Source: Incurvaria masculella (taxonomy: Eukaryota; Arthropoda; Insecta; Lepidoptera; Incurvariidae). Taken from it: DNA of 64,000 bases. Under the pieces are notes generated by a model that saw nothing but the letters and a program-made list of their open reading frames with translations, did not search any database and was not told the origin of the DNA. The translations under genes and the position numbers were made by a program. Numbering within the stretch: position 1 is the first letter of the stretch; the number at the start of each line of letters is the position of its first letter. Location: NCBI GenBank assembly GCA_946894095.1, contig OX335652.1:5603001-5667000 (forward strand). Direction: 5' to 3'. Positions 10,246-22,487 of this stretch are shown piece by piece.

Positions 10246-13200
10246 ATTCCCTCTTTCAGCTTGATTCGAAATAAATGCATTTCACTGTGAGAGTGATGAC
10301 AAACAAAACATACAAAAATGTCAAAAAATATATTCTAAACAATAATAGACTGGTTGAATTTACATTAATTCGTCATTAAGTCTGGAAATGTTTAGTAAAT
10401 CTATTTTTGATCCCTCCGTAGTTAAAACAATTTGGGGTTGGAATACGCTTTATTTTACACTGAAAATCACAACGAAAGCAAAACGTACCAACATTAAATG
10501 GGCTTAATGGTCAATTAGGAAGGACGGGTCGGTCCATTGCCTTTGAGGAAAAAAAGGGAAAAATAAAATATCGCAAACAAAACAGCGCAGTAGATAGCAC
10601 TCGGAAGATAATACAGCGACCTCATTGACTCATTGAGCAGAAACTGGCAGAAGCCCATAGATCAACGCGTCACACCGGCTCTCTGGATTGGATCCTGTGC
10701 GCGTTCAAACGTCAATTATGATGGAAACGAAGAAGGTTTGTAACCTTGGATTTCATGTCATCAATGTACATGGGTCATTTTATTTTCAAGAGCCGAAGTA
10801 CATTATCTGCTTGAAAAAGTCATAATTTCCATGGATTTCGGCATTAAGAGTGTTTGGAAGGTACATGGAAAGATTTGACTGTATAAAGCCAAAGATACCT
10901 TTGCACAAAGACTTGCGGATTTAGAAATTATCGACTTTTTTTTATTTTTAAGAAAAAAAACCTTTTCTTACATTTGCGCCCTCCTAACTATAGAAAAAAC
11001 TTAATTGCTAATAACTCACCACTGCAACATAACGTCTTAATTTTTTGGTAGTTAAAATTCAATGAAGTATTAAAATACCTCGGTATGTTTCAATTCAAGT
11101 TCAGGTTTAGTGCCACGTAGTGGCGTTTATTCAACATATATTTTTTTTATATAAATATATGTATAATAATAAACTGTACACGCGAAATCTAACGGTTTGT
11201 CTGCGTGAGACAAAAATTATAAATACCAAACAAACATGAGTAGTTGTAAACGGTAACTTTCAACTTATTTAGAAGGAAAAGAAAAATAAACAAATAACAA
11301 TATAAAATAAATAAAAATTAAAAATACAAGTTGTTAATATTATTTTTAAATATTTGTTATTGATGACCTTTCTTCTCGTCGCTTGCACCCATAAAGATTT
11401 TTCTGCATAATATTCGTGAGTGAAAGCAGTTATTTCACACACGAATTTGTCCAAATCAAACAACAGTGTAGCTAAATGTGCAAGAGTTCGACGCATGTTA
11501 AACGGCTTGACATGCTTATTATTATGTTTGGCTTAATACAGTTCAAATTAACCCTCCTATCACCTGCTCAAGGCTTTGTATCGTGCATCAAAAGCACCTG
11601 TATTCTGGGGTTTGCAGAAATGCGATGAAATTTAGTAGCACTCGTTATGTTAAGAAGTGCTTCAGTCATCCAGTGTTCCGTTGTGTTTTTGTTTGTATAT
11701 ATTATTGAAGTTGCAGCGTGTTGACATGCAATGCTTAGGGTTAAGATTCCCAGTCCTTCAATCATAGCTTATATAAAACTGGTGGCAGCTAATATAGCTT
11801 TAATTTCAAAGAATTGTTTTTTTTTTATAAAAAAAGAATAATCGAAATCGGTTTGCGCGATATTCGTTCATTTGTCGTGCACATACTTAATGCAAATTTA
11901 AGACTTATATGGTTTTCTCATAGATGCCCGTGTCACACCTACACCAAATTAAAATTTAATTTGGTGTACTTTGGTGAAAAAAACCACCAGTTTTCAAATA
12001 ATTTGTTTTTATCAAAATCAGTAAAAAATTAAGGTACATTATATACAGTAATCTATAAGCTTCAGTAAGCTATGTTTTTTTTTATTATTTATTTTCGGAC
12101 AACATGACAGATTACAGACAACTAAACAATACACAGATTAACAAAAATAACAATATAATAAATCATAATCCAACAAGTGTTGCCACAAAGTAATTTTTTT
12201 AATGAATACGGCATTTTTATTACTTCCTTACCTAGAGAACTTAGCGTAAATTATGTATATATATTAATCAAAAGAAGAACTTATTTAGTAATAGATTAAG
12301 TATAAAAAAAATAATACATATAAAAAGACACATCCCAAAAAAACTACATGTTTTATATTTATAGTGTCGCTTAAATTTATGTTGCGTAAAAAAAAATATA
12401 TATTGAAGAACATTTTATTTAATGTTACATGATTTCTTTTGTTCCTCATACAAACGTAGTTGACTTATAATTTGAAAACCACTGTTCTAATTTATTTGAT
12501 ATTTAATTTACATATTTTAATTTTAAATAAGTGATTTTTTTTATCGTATGTATTTTTCGGCCCATTGTCTGAATATATAAACGGAGCGCATAACCGTAAA
12601 CGCCAAAGTAGTCATTGTAATTTGCAAGCAAAAGGTATTTGGGTAAAAATCAAATGCGTAGCGCTTAATTTGACTTTTGTATATACGAAGAAATTTCACT
12701 GTCAATTTTGACAGCCCTTTTTGACATATTCAATTCGGTTTTTCCTGATAATAAAATTCGTAACTCTTTTGCAAAATAATATATGTGTATCAATCAATAC
12801 ATGAATACATAATCTGATAGCTCATACATATAAAAACATTAATTTCACAAAGTTAACTAAATACGAGTCTACAGAGTTAAAGTAGGCACATTAATTGAAA
12901 TCTGTTGAATAAACGAAAAAGTATTCACGAGTAAGACCGCTCCGAATGCGGTCATTCGCCGACTTACTTCTAATTGCGTCTAGTCAGAGAATTGCTTTGC
13001 GAGATCTCTTGCTGATTATCTAGAGGAGTTCTGGTGGAACTTGAGCTCTATCGCATATCCTAATTCCATACATAAATAATATGTACTAAATCTACCTTTT
13101 TCATTCCTCTTTGTTAAAGTTTTCTTATAAATAATCCCAAAATATTAGAAAATAATTTTTACTCCAGTCGCACTTGGAATAAGCTGAGTTATTAGCAGAT

Positions 13201-14378
13201 ATTTAGACCTTCTCAATGTTTCAAAAAGTTTCTGATGAGAAAGCATAATGGTTTCTGAAAGTAATCATCTTAATTTCAGCATTTTTTTAATGTTATCGCC
13301 AAAAGAAGGCTGTTTTATAACATGATTTAACATCACATCGGAAGGACCAGGAGCCATGCCAGGATCCCGCACAGTTCCGTTTTCTTAATAACATTCGCGT
13401 CTACCTACAGCGGTAGTAAGAAGCGATAATAACGATTTATTTTTAGGGATTAGAATAATTGATTCAGGGAGTCATAATGTCATCAATATGCCGCTGTAAA
13501 TTTTGAATGTCCTATCAATATGAAGTTATATAATATGTTACAATATTTCAATAAACTTTGTAAAAAATAATTTTGAGTAGACACTTAAACGTAAGTAAAA
13601 AAAATGCATTTTGTTTTTTTTTTAAATGATGAATATTTGGATTTCCACCCTCAATATTGCGGGAAATACAATATGATTTTTTTAACGATCGAGCGAAGTG
13701 AATGAACTTTGATTAATTTTTTTCTATTAATATTATGTTTGTCCAGATCGTTTTAATGAGATTGTTGATATATATAATATCTTCTTCCAGTTTCATCTAA
13801 CGGTCCAATATTTGTGTGTTAGGGCATTCCTAGTACTTTAGGAGGTTTACTGATACTGATATTGACACTTATCAACCATAAATTAATAATAATAGAGAAC
13901 AGCCATTTTATTCAGGTATAATATTGAATGTTTCGGAAAGATTAACTTCTTCTTGTTGTGTTTCAAGACGGATATTACTTAAAAAAAATCGTTAAGTTCG
14001 AGTTAGCCATTAACTTAGAGTATGCAGAGCAAGACATTCTTGAATGATACATTATTTTGAATGTTCATACATATTTATTTATCAAATATGTGGTAGGTGC
14101 GTGGTAACAATATTTTCGGCACTTCGTGCAGTGAAAGAAAACGCATTCCTGCGACAACGAAACAGGAAATCATTACCGATTGTAACGGTTTATATTTTTT
14201 GGTATTGGTATTGGTCCATTTCATCTAAATATTTTTTGGGCAGTTTTTTAACAACATTTTAAAAATATCCTTTATTTTACGGGTATCAAGAAAATCTCGA
14301 TGCCCTGATATGTTGAGTTTTGTGTTGATTTTAGTTTTAAATGTCGAAAAAACACGAAACAAATTTGTAATCACTATC
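10246..14378. other. Long AT-rich non-coding stretch
   Basis: About 4 kb with no recognisable gene. The T-rich and A-rich runs at 11130-12560 contain only simple-sequence-like frames. A small resemblance to the SINE tail (CCAGGAGCCATGCCAGG near 13346) may be a tiny relic. Confidence 0.4.
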
Positions 14379-14648
14379 TTACTTAACCAACGCCGCAATA
14401 AAATTAGTTGGAAACACTCGAAATAAGAGCCAGCGTGCCCGCTCTAAGTGGCGCAGGTTACAGAAAGCACCTTGTCCGCAGTTCGACGTGTGAAAGCGCT
14501 CAGCTATTAGCCGTAATTGGTTAAGTTTGTCACCGCGCCACCACGTAGAGGCCGTTGTTATTTTCTTAGGTAGAGTGATTCTGATTTGTCCCCTATCCGA
14601 TATTGTATTTTGGTTGACAACCTTTCTCTCGGTGAAATGGGTAGACAT
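14379..14648 (-). other. Unrecognised 89-codon open frame
   Basis: This open frame lies in a block less AT-rich than its surroundings. Its middle reads ERFHTSNCGQGAFCN and continues with LRHLERARWLL. I do not recognise a domain. It could be a fragment of a transposon protein or a chance frame, and there is no sign of splicing or a partner exon. Confidence 0.2.
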
Positions 14649-14991
14649 TAACGTAGGTGTTTTCTATGAATATGTGTATACAGGATGATTTTTTAGATAT
14701 CAGCACCACTTTAGACAAGTTTGTTTATTTAAAATATTTAACTAAAAAAAATTAATTAAAAAGAATATCTCATAATAATTTCTCAAATAAAATGGTAATA
14801 ATCATAAATTGCTTTTCAGAGGAAGCGACATGATGAGATGTGTTTATGTACATTAACTAAGTGTTCATATACTGGTAACACTACGTGTAAACACCATTAT
14901 CTTAATACGCAAAACAAAAGTTAGGAAATCATGGGAAACGTTTTTCTAAAACTTCAAAATTAATCTCCTCTGCTCTCAAATAATTCAATAT

Positions 14992-15264
14992 AAAAAAACC
15001 GGCCAAGTGCTAGTCGGACTCGCACACGAAGGGTTTCGTAACATCGTGCATAGATTAACACAAACAATTACGTTTCTAGTATAGAGGCTTTCCTAATTAT
15101 TCTATTTTTATTATTACGCTTTGTTATAGTGGCAATGAAAGGCTGTGAAAATTTCAGCTTACTACCTATTGGGGTTCATGAAATACAGCCCGCTTACAGA
15201 CGGACGGACGGATGGACGGACGAAAGAGGCTTAAAAATACGGTCCCATTGGCACCCCTAAAAAC
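14992..15264 (-). repeat. (TCCG)n-containing dispersed repeat, copy 3
   Basis: The minus-orientation copy starts with AAAAAAACCGGCCAAGTGC, continues with AGTCGGACTCGC and GAAGGGTTTCG, then a GGAC-rich microsatellite, and ends with CACCCCTAAAAACG. Several substitutions from the other copies suggest an older insertion. Confidence 0.8.
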
Positions 15265-15944
15265 GAGCAGTCACTGCTCGCAAAATTGCGGTGATTTTGC
15301 TAATTAGACTATAACAATCTTTTCACCAATTACGAGAGACGATGTTGGGCCTCTACATGGGTGGCACGCAGCTCGGGCTCTCGTGCCACTTAGTTAATGA
15401 ACTACGTGATCCGTTAATTAATTGGCACAAAAGACGCCCTCACCTGAGGTGAAACAGTGTTTTCTGTTTAGCCAAGTGGCGAATCAGAATGGGCTCCAAT
15501 TACTTTATATTTAATGGCTCAATGTGAAATGTTCAACGAGTCTTTTATTTAATTTTTTAAATGCTGTATTACAATGTGCTTTTTAGCAGTTCTTTAAATA
15601 CCTTTTTAGTTTCTTATCGTTAGTTTAATTTCTCTATTACGATCTGAAAAAGAGAGTCTTTAAACGGTATGTAAACAAGCTTAATAGCTCCACAAATCCA
15701 TCCATCCCATGGTGCTTCGCTGAGCGTTATTCAGCAAAGTGATGTAGATTTTAGGAGTTACCGGATTTTGATTAAAAAAACTAGATTTTTTAGAACCAAA
15801 AATCCCTTTACCGCATAAAATGTATTCTTAAAGACATAACTCATTTGAGAAACAAATGCTGGGAATGAGAAAAAATTTTTTTTTATAGAAAACGTGAAAA
15901 TGTTGTTATTATTATATTTTAGATTTCCCGAAAGATCTTTTTGG
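15265..15944. other. Non-coding stretch
   Basis: A block at 15330-15500 is less AT-rich and has short palindromes (GAGCAGTCACTGCTC at 15265). No gene or family repeat was recognised. Confidence 0.3.
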
Positions 15945-16150
15945 AAAGGAACCAGGAATACTCAGTCCAGAAAACCGCTTTTATAATGGTTTCAAAAGCG
16001 CAAATTTTCTTGCCGGGGCATAGTATTTCAATTAATCAAGCTTTTTCGTTGCAAAACTCGCTTTGGAAACCGCTTTAAAAGCGTTTTTTATAGACTCAGG
16101 ATTCCCGATTCCTGATTACGGAAACCCGGGAATAGGCCTGCAGAACCTAA
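15945..16150. repeat. Second copy of the small inverted-repeat element
   Basis: GACTCAGGATTCCCGATTCC, TGATTACGGAAACC and CCTGCAGAAC at the right end match the element at 9755-9925. The left end is more degraded (GGAACCAGGAATACTCAG). Confidence 0.45.
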
Positions 16151-16348
16151 TGGTTAAAATTCTAAAAGGCGGAACTTTTTGGTGGTTTGGATGCATTCAG
16201 TTTTTTCATTTCATTTCATTTTTATTCACCTATAGGTACATTACATACACTCAGGTACGTCAGATGGTTGCTAGAAGTAACATACAAATATGCAATACAC
16301 ATCTCAGATCATATAAACATGTCTATTATTATAAAGTTTTACTTTCAT

Positions 16349-16556
16349 CATCAGCTGTAAAGAGGCCTTGTCATAAATAGAGAGTCAGATAAAAAAAATA
16401 CATTAATGATTAGATTGTCCAATGGAATGAGATCGACTCGTTTGTAGATTAACATTTTAACATCGTCAGCTGTAAATAGGCTTTGTCAATGATTAAAAAT
16501 AGGTTACATTCAAGGAAACAATAGTGGCAGCGGTAAATAGGCTTTGTCAAATAGTG
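16349..16556 (+). repeat. Three imperfect repeats of a GTAAATAGGCTTTGTCA unit
   Basis: The unit appears near 16350 (CATCAGCTGTAAAGAGG), 16464 (GTCAGCTGTAAATAGG) and 16528 (CAGCGGTAAATAGG). Each is followed by CTTTGTCA or CCTTGTCA. The intervals are unequal (about 115 and 64 bp), so it is a degraded local duplication. It may belong to a LINE 3' region. Confidence 0.55.
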
Positions 16557-17341
16557 TAAAATTATTATTATTAACGTCATGGTATAAGATATAGATATAA
16601 AAGATAAAAATGACAGTATACGGGAATTTCTACTACAATAATTTCAGCAATATAATCAGTTAAGCGTCAAGCGTATTTAAAAATATAAAAAAAAATACTT
16701 CCGAGTGTGAGCTGTTGTTAACTTTGAGATTTATATTATGTAGCTTACGACCAAGGAAAATTACGGAGCGATATAAAATTTCATTGGACGCTCTGGGAGA
16801 AGCCCTAAAAATAAATTATGTTAATTCAAGTAGTTGCGTGTGAAGCATCCTCTTCATTCGATGACTAGCCTTTAGATCAGTGGACCAGAAAATTAAGAAC
16901 TGGAATTATTTATGGCCCGAGAATTGCAAAAACTCTCCTGATCTTAGAGAATTTCCCTTTATTGCTTCCCAATATGAATGTAAGTTCAAATTTGTGAAAT
17001 ATTGGTCTCGTAAATATTATGATTTCCATAATACTTCAGTGCCACTCAAGAGAGGTGGATGGCCTTTAATATTTTCTGATAGCTTTCTTACGATGAAAGC
17101 TGATATTAAATACCATCGATTAAGGGTGATTACTTAAAAAATATTATGGTACCTGTTGAAGACTTGAGATTAAATCTTTTTTAATAATTAAAGTGATATT
17201 TTCTTTGTCTAGAGGTTGTTTGTTGTTGTTTTCGTTTAAGGGTGGTGGCTGGCTGCACTTGGTCCCAGTTGTGTAGTCCTTTGTACAACTCCCCCTCTAT
17301 TCCTGCTTGATCTACAATCCCTTAAATAAAGTTACCGTATT
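16557..17341. other. AT-rich non-coding stretch
   Basis: Nothing was recognised. An 85-codon frame at 16880-17137 has no known motif. Confidence 0.35.
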
Positions 17342-17640
17342 GTTTTTTTACATGGATGTCTACTTTCATGATATTATCCCAATACACAGCATGTTAACTA
17401 GATGCAATGGCATGAAATTTCTTACATTGCCAGGCATCATCGAACTGAACGGAAAACACCGACTATAATATTTCATTTTGTTTATAATATGTTTATTGAT
17501 TTGTTTTGAATGCCATGATACCAGTCGGGGCGAAACCAAACCCACCACATAGTTAGAATGAAAGGGGACCTACAGTTTAACGTGGATTGTTAACCAAGTC
17601 CAGCGTCAACCATCGAACGGTTACCCATCCAGAATCAGAG
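17342..17640 (-). repeat. Degenerate 5S-type SINE copy
   Basis: On the minus strand the head keeps only the 5S-like end (TCTGGATGGGTAACCGTTCG). The body follows with GGTCCCCTTTCATTC, the TGATACCAGTCGGGGCG region and the GTGTTTTCCGTTCAG block. It has internal gaps and an AT-rich insertion near 17480. The tail is near 17342. Confidence 0.65.
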
Positions 17641-18454
17641 TACCTATATTATGATAAACAGTAGAAATAAAGAGTATGAAATGCAAACAAATATTTTTCC
17701 ACGCAAAACTGAAATGCCTTCAATCAAAATAAACATTAATAAGAAGTAAATGATAGCACTTAAGTAGAAAGCATAAATTTAGCGTATTTTGGCTAATCTA
17801 TTAACCATTTTAACGGGAGGAATTCGTTTAAACGGCATATCCATTAAGAGTAGCTCCAAAAGCGATATTATGCTGAGGGCACATTTTGTTGCTCTTATAG
17901 AACTGGAGCTTTGATATGAGTGATAACAACTACATCTACAAGTGTAACTAGATTATTGCAAATATGATTAATTTAAATTTTTAACAATTTTAAACAAAAC
18001 CAATATCTCTCAAGGAAAAAATATTTTTAGCTCAAGTCGCTTTGACTTCCATCATCCTTAAACTTGTCGGTTGCTTGTCCTGGATTATTGTAACATGTTG
18101 AGCGTACAGAGCATATTTATTACAATACATATCGTAAGTATGTTTATCATAGATTTTTAACGTTTTTTTAACAAATTTAACATTTACTTAATGAAAAAAT
18201 TATAAGGTTAGGAATTAAATTGTATTTGTCTTTTTTTTAAAAAAAGTATTTAAAAAATAATAATAAATATCATAACTTAATATCAAACTTAAATGAGAGT
18301 GATTGAGTTTTGAACATTTAAAAATGTTAATTAACTCTGAACCATCATGCATGTTATTCAGTGGTATTAATAGAGAACCATGACCTGATTTAATGAAAAA
18401 ATATCGTAGCATCAGTGGGAAAAGGCTGACTAAAAGTGGTTCCGAACGTGTTCG
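17641..18454. other. AT-rich non-coding stretch
   Basis: Nothing was recognised; A- and T-rich runs only. Confidence 0.35.
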
Positions 18455-18670
18455 GACTATATATTTTTTTTCCACAAAATTCCATTTAGAGATAGTCTGG
18501 ACTTTGGTGAAGGACATAGGCCACCTTTTGTGGTGAAAATTACACTAGAAGTGGTTTAAATAGGGCATGAAAGTTTGTAAGAGGAACTCATTTAATACCC
18601 AGGAAATTAGTCGGCCCGACATCAATCCTAACTGGCCTTGACCCGAGCGGAGCCTGGTACGTCAGTCCCT
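18455..18670 (+). mobile_element. Helitron-like fragment, degraded end
   Basis: TTTGGTGAAGGACATAGG, GGAAATTAGTCGGCCCG and TTGACCCGAGCGGAGCC follow the order seen at 37201-37758 and 61025-61234. The terminal CAGCTAG is degraded to TCAGTCCCTAA. It is non-autonomous with no coding. Confidence 0.5.
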
Positions 18671-19138
18671 AATGTATGCCTAAAATATAATAAATGATTT
18701 TGTTTGGAGTTGCATTAAACTTTTTTTACGGACGTCCGAAACTCCGTATATGCATAATAACATATATTTTTGCGCCAATTGAAAATGAAATAAAAACTAG
18801 CCAGGAAGTGTCTATTTGAAAACTTAAGGTTTCCAGGTGGGCCATATCGTCCTAAGCCGATCGTAACTTTACAAATAAATATCAGCGAAGGTGTAAACCG
18901 AAGAACTTGTGTGAGCCGGAAAGTTTAGTGTTTTCAGCTCAGGATCAATAAAGCAGCATTATTTGATTCAATAAATCAACATTAAAATATCTGCCTCCTG
19001 TGGAAGCAAGGCAAGGCCCTATTTGAGACGCGACCTACGTGGACACCCTCGCTCCGAGCACATATAGGGCTCGAGTGGAGAGGCAGGTTTTGTTACCGCA
19101 AAGGCCGAAAGTCATAAACGTCGCAAGTATAGTTTAGT
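18671..19138. other. Non-coding stretch
   Basis: Nothing was recognised. A GC-richer patch at 19000-19110 has no interpretable frame. Confidence 0.3.
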
Positions 19139-19530
19139 CAGCCTCAGTGGCCCAGTGGCGCGACACTTCGGCGATCGCTCTCCGAAGTTAAGCAACGCTG
19201 GGTCCGGTCTGGTCTTGGATGGGTGACCATTCGACCGTTGAGAGAGGCTGGCCGTGGTTCGGATTCCACGTTAAACTGTAGGTCCCCTTCCTTACTTACT
19301 AGGTGGTAGGGTTTATCCCGCCCGGGTTGGTACCATCGCATTGGATGAACGATGGTCGAAGCGGCAATGAAAATTGTCCGTGTTTTCCATCCAGTTCAAT
19401 GTAGCCGTGCAATATAAGGAAGGTCCTGGCATGGCACCTAGTTCCCATGTGGTGTGTTGGGCTAATACCATGACAGAACTTGTGGTATTAGCCATCCATG
19501 TCCAGTCACATAAAAAAAAAAAAAAAAAAA
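19139..19530 (+). mobile_element. Full-length SINE, hybrid tRNA/5S head and poly(A) tail
   Basis: This is the best copy of the 5S-headed form. It opens with a tRNA-A-box-like segment (TGGCCCAGTGGCGCG). A 5S rRNA-like block follows with all three internal control elements: AAGTTAAGCAACG near 19185-19197, GGTCTGGTCTTGG and GGATGGGTGACC at 19217-19228. The shared body starts around GGTTCGGATTCC. The tail includes GTGGTATTAGCCATCCATG and ends in an 18-A run. Length and poly(A) fit a LINE-mobilised, pol III-transcribed SINE. The open frame across it is a by-product. Confidence 0.92.
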
Positions 19531-20334
19531 GTAATTGCGCGGCGAATTATGAACTTTCGGTCTTTGCGGTAGAGACACTAGGCCCTTGCAACCAGGACGC
19601 AGTCGCGCTTTCAAAAACAATTGAAAAACTTCTGATAGAAGCTTCGGGCGACCTACGAGCAGGAGCGTGCAGCGAATTAGTGTGGCGATACAGCGGGAAA
19701 CGCTGCCTCCGTAAAGGGGACGACGCCAATAGTCCCCTTGAATACCATATTTTAATTTATAATTACGGTATTACCATTTAAACATTATCCTTATTAATGA
19801 ATTAACTTTTCTTGTGAATATTTTATCAAATAAGCAACATAGTTCTATATTAAATTGTTTCGACTTCTCTACGCCTCATTTTCCAAGCTTCGTTTTCCTT
19901 TTCTAAGCCCGACAAACATTAAAAATCTGTTGATAGAGAATAAGCAGATCTAGTAAATCTGGTAACCCAAAGGTATTAACATTATTTTCGGTTTTGTAGT
20001 CATAGCAAATCGTAGCGCGAAATTCAAACATAGTGAGTTAAATTACTGCCAACAAATTCACGCCAGATTATGGCGGACAAACAAGGATATTCAATTATTC
20101 GAATTTTCAATATTATCAGTGGATAATCACTATTTACGTGGTGTTACCCCTTGCCAGCGTCAAACACATGAGTAAAGAGTATTTAATTAGTTTTTGGCCG
20201 ATCCTGAAAGAATCTGAAGGATACTGCTTATTTATCACAGCAGATGGCATGTTAAAATGTAACATGTAAAAATGTTTAAATTTTATTAACTCAAATCAAT
20301 TACTAAATTTTCTCACTATTATTCAGTTTTAGTA
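19531..20334. other. Non-coding stretch after the SINE
   Basis: Positions 19540-19745 are GC-richer and carry short frames on both strands without a recognisable domain. The rest is AT-rich. Confidence 0.3.
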
Positions 20335-20470
20335 TCAGTTTCAGTTTCTTTATTTCCTTCATTAGATGTATATTACACACTCGGATTCGTCATTTTTTTT
20401 TCCTGTCGGTTCGATTACTTCTGGCGAAGAAGAGCCGACAAGAAACTTCGTCAGGTCGGTCATTGTATTA
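20335..20470 (+). repeat. Dispersed repeat (GACAAGAAACTTCG type), copy 1
   Basis: TTTATTTCCTTCATTAGATG, ACTCGGATTCGTCA and GACAAGAAACTTCGTC line up with the copy at 52755-52885 in order and spacing. It is probably a LINE 3' region, but no coding part is present. Confidence 0.6.
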
Positions 20471-21032
20471 TTATTTTTTCCAGTGATACTTACAATCTAT
20501 TATGCTAATCAATTGAAGTCGCAGGAAACAAAATATCATAATAACCTATTAACATAATTTCATTTCAAACTTCGTGCTACTAGCTGACTAGCTAACTAGA
20601 TAATGGAGTTCATATTTCATTTAAAAACTGGTAAATAAAACTTGACAGGAATGAAAATTTTGACTTTCTTAGATGATTCCGTCATGCGCTATGAGTTTTC
20701 TTCTCCATTGACATGATGTAGCATTTTCGCAGCGACTCCTAGCCTACGGGTGCTTCGAACCGTGGAGGAGGCGTCTTATGGGCTTTGTGGCATCACGGAG
20801 CGCTTATTTCGCTCTTTCTTTGAAGCCCTACGGCGATGCCACTTCCGCTCGCCTTCCGGGTAATGATGGCGAATCGTCACAACTTCGACCGAAACTTATT
20901 TATATTTGTAAATTTATTTATTCGCTATAGGCGGAGGACACGTTGGGATTTCATCAAAAGTATTCCAAGCTGTGGTATGACTCTGGCTCGTAGGATAGCC
21001 ACGGAACGAAAAATTAGGATGTGTTGGTATTA
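20471..21032. other. Non-coding stretch with a GC-richer block
   Basis: 20700-20870 is less AT-rich (for example GGTGCTTCGAACCGTGG) and could be a transposon fragment. No motif was identified. Confidence 0.25.
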
Positions 21033-21437
21033 GTGCGGCTCGTAGCCTAGTGGCGCGGGGACTGAACTAGCGTACCAGAGGCCTGGGTTCAATTCCAACT
21101 AGCACCAATGTCTTACTCTTTCCGAGTTTGATACGTGCATTTCGTCACGAATGCGAGCTGCTCCATGGTTCGGAACCCATGTACAACTGTAGGTCCCTTT
21201 CCCTTACTAGGTGGTAGGGTTTAAGCCCGACAGGGTTGGTACAATCGCATTGGATGAAAAGATGGTCGAAGCGGTTATGGAAAATTGTCCGTGTTATCCA
21301 TCCAGTTCAATGTAGCCGTGCTCATAAAGGGAAGGTCCAGGCATGGTTCCTAATTCCTTCGGGGATGTGGTGTATTGGGCTTATATCATAACGGTAGTTG
21401 TGTGGTATTAGCCATCCATGTCAGGTCGCATAAAAAA
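21033..21437 (+). mobile_element. Full-length SINE with tRNA-derived head
   Basis: The head has an A-box-like TAGCCTAGTGGCGCGGGG and a B-box-like GGGTTCAATTCC at tRNA spacing. A linker follows (TTTCCGAGTTTGATACG, TGCATTTCGTCACG). From GGTTCGGAACCC onward the body and tail match the 5S-headed copy at 19139. It ends with GTATTAGCCATCCATG and an A-run at 21431-21437. The two copies lie only about 1.5 kb apart, so the head difference is directly comparable. Confidence 0.9.
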
Positions 21438-22135
21438 ATATCGTCATTTTGTCAATTATAGAAAATAACATCTGGAGTTATAGCAGAAATAATAATGTAT
21501 ATCCGTCAACTTTAACGCTTACGTTTGACGTAAATGATAAATGATGGTTTGGACATAAAGAGCGAATTAGTGACGAAATAATTAATTAACAGAATAATAT
21601 TTTGAATAAGTGACGCTATCGTATCTTGGGGCCTAGATGAACGATTCATTAGAATATTAGTAAAATGCTTGTCTTATTAAAGGTACTTAGTAACCAAACT
21701 TTTACAGCATGTATTTAGGTAAGTAGCATCATATAATCGTAGTATGTTTGGAAGTATGCTTTGAACGTACTTTATTACGCTTTACCGTTTCTGCACACCT
21801 GTCTGCAAAATCAGCGTAATATTTAAAATGTAGATATGGAATTAAATTGACTTGCTCTTCATTAAAGTTGTAAGATGAAAGTCCAGAGTTTTTACGAATT
21901 ACTTCATGTTTTATTTTTAGGAAGAACCTTTTCAGCGTTTTTAAATTAGTAAAATACATCCGAATTTAAATGAAACAGAAATGAATGGTTCAAATTAGTA
22001 TTTAGCGACAATTCTGGGGTTCTAATTACGACGGCCTATAGGCAGATCTTTAAATATTCAACGGGCATCATCTGCCGGAAAACATTTCTGAAATCGAGTC
22101 GGACTCGAATTCGAGATGATAATGGCAAACATTTT
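21438..22135. other. AT-rich non-coding stretch
   Basis: Nothing was recognised. A short palindrome (GAGTCGGACTCGAATTCGAG) lies at about 22087-22106. Confidence 0.3.
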
Positions 22136-22487
22136 AATCAAAGCCGTTTTTTTGGAGGCTCGACGCAGGAAAAGTTTAATTTTTAACGAAGCTGTGGGAA
22201 CCAAAGCGTTGGATTGAATAACATTTATTTAATAAAATACTGTGGTATTTACAATACAAATATCCGTTATAAGGTATTTTGTGAACAAAATAATATATTA
22301 CGATATTTAGTAATCAAAGCCGTTTTTTTTCGGTGTGACACAAGAAAGTTTAATTAATAACGAAGGTTGTTGCGCTACATCATTCGATTGAATACCATTT
22401 ATTTAATAAAATATTATGCCAGTTCAAAAACAAGTGAAACAAATTGATGTGTGGTATGTATGTTATGAACAAAACTTAATATTCAAA
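22136..22487 (+). repeat. Diverged tandem duplication, about 176-bp unit
   Basis: AATCAAAGCCGTTTTTTT, a GAAAGTTTAAT block, AACGAAG, GATTGAATA and ACATTTATTTAATAAAATA start at 22136. They recur in the same order from 22312 (AATCAAAGCCGTTTTTTT again). The two units differ by substitutions and small indels. Confidence 0.75.

Noticed and set aside
19180..19230. Genuine 5S rRNA gene
   Set aside because: Only the internal promoter part matches 5S; the outer thirds are absent and the SINE body follows.
19374..19781. 135-codon open frame on the plus strand
   Set aside because: It starts in the SINE body, runs through the poly(A) tail and ends in flanking DNA, so it is a chance fusion. Similar frames occur in the SINE at 8350-8627.
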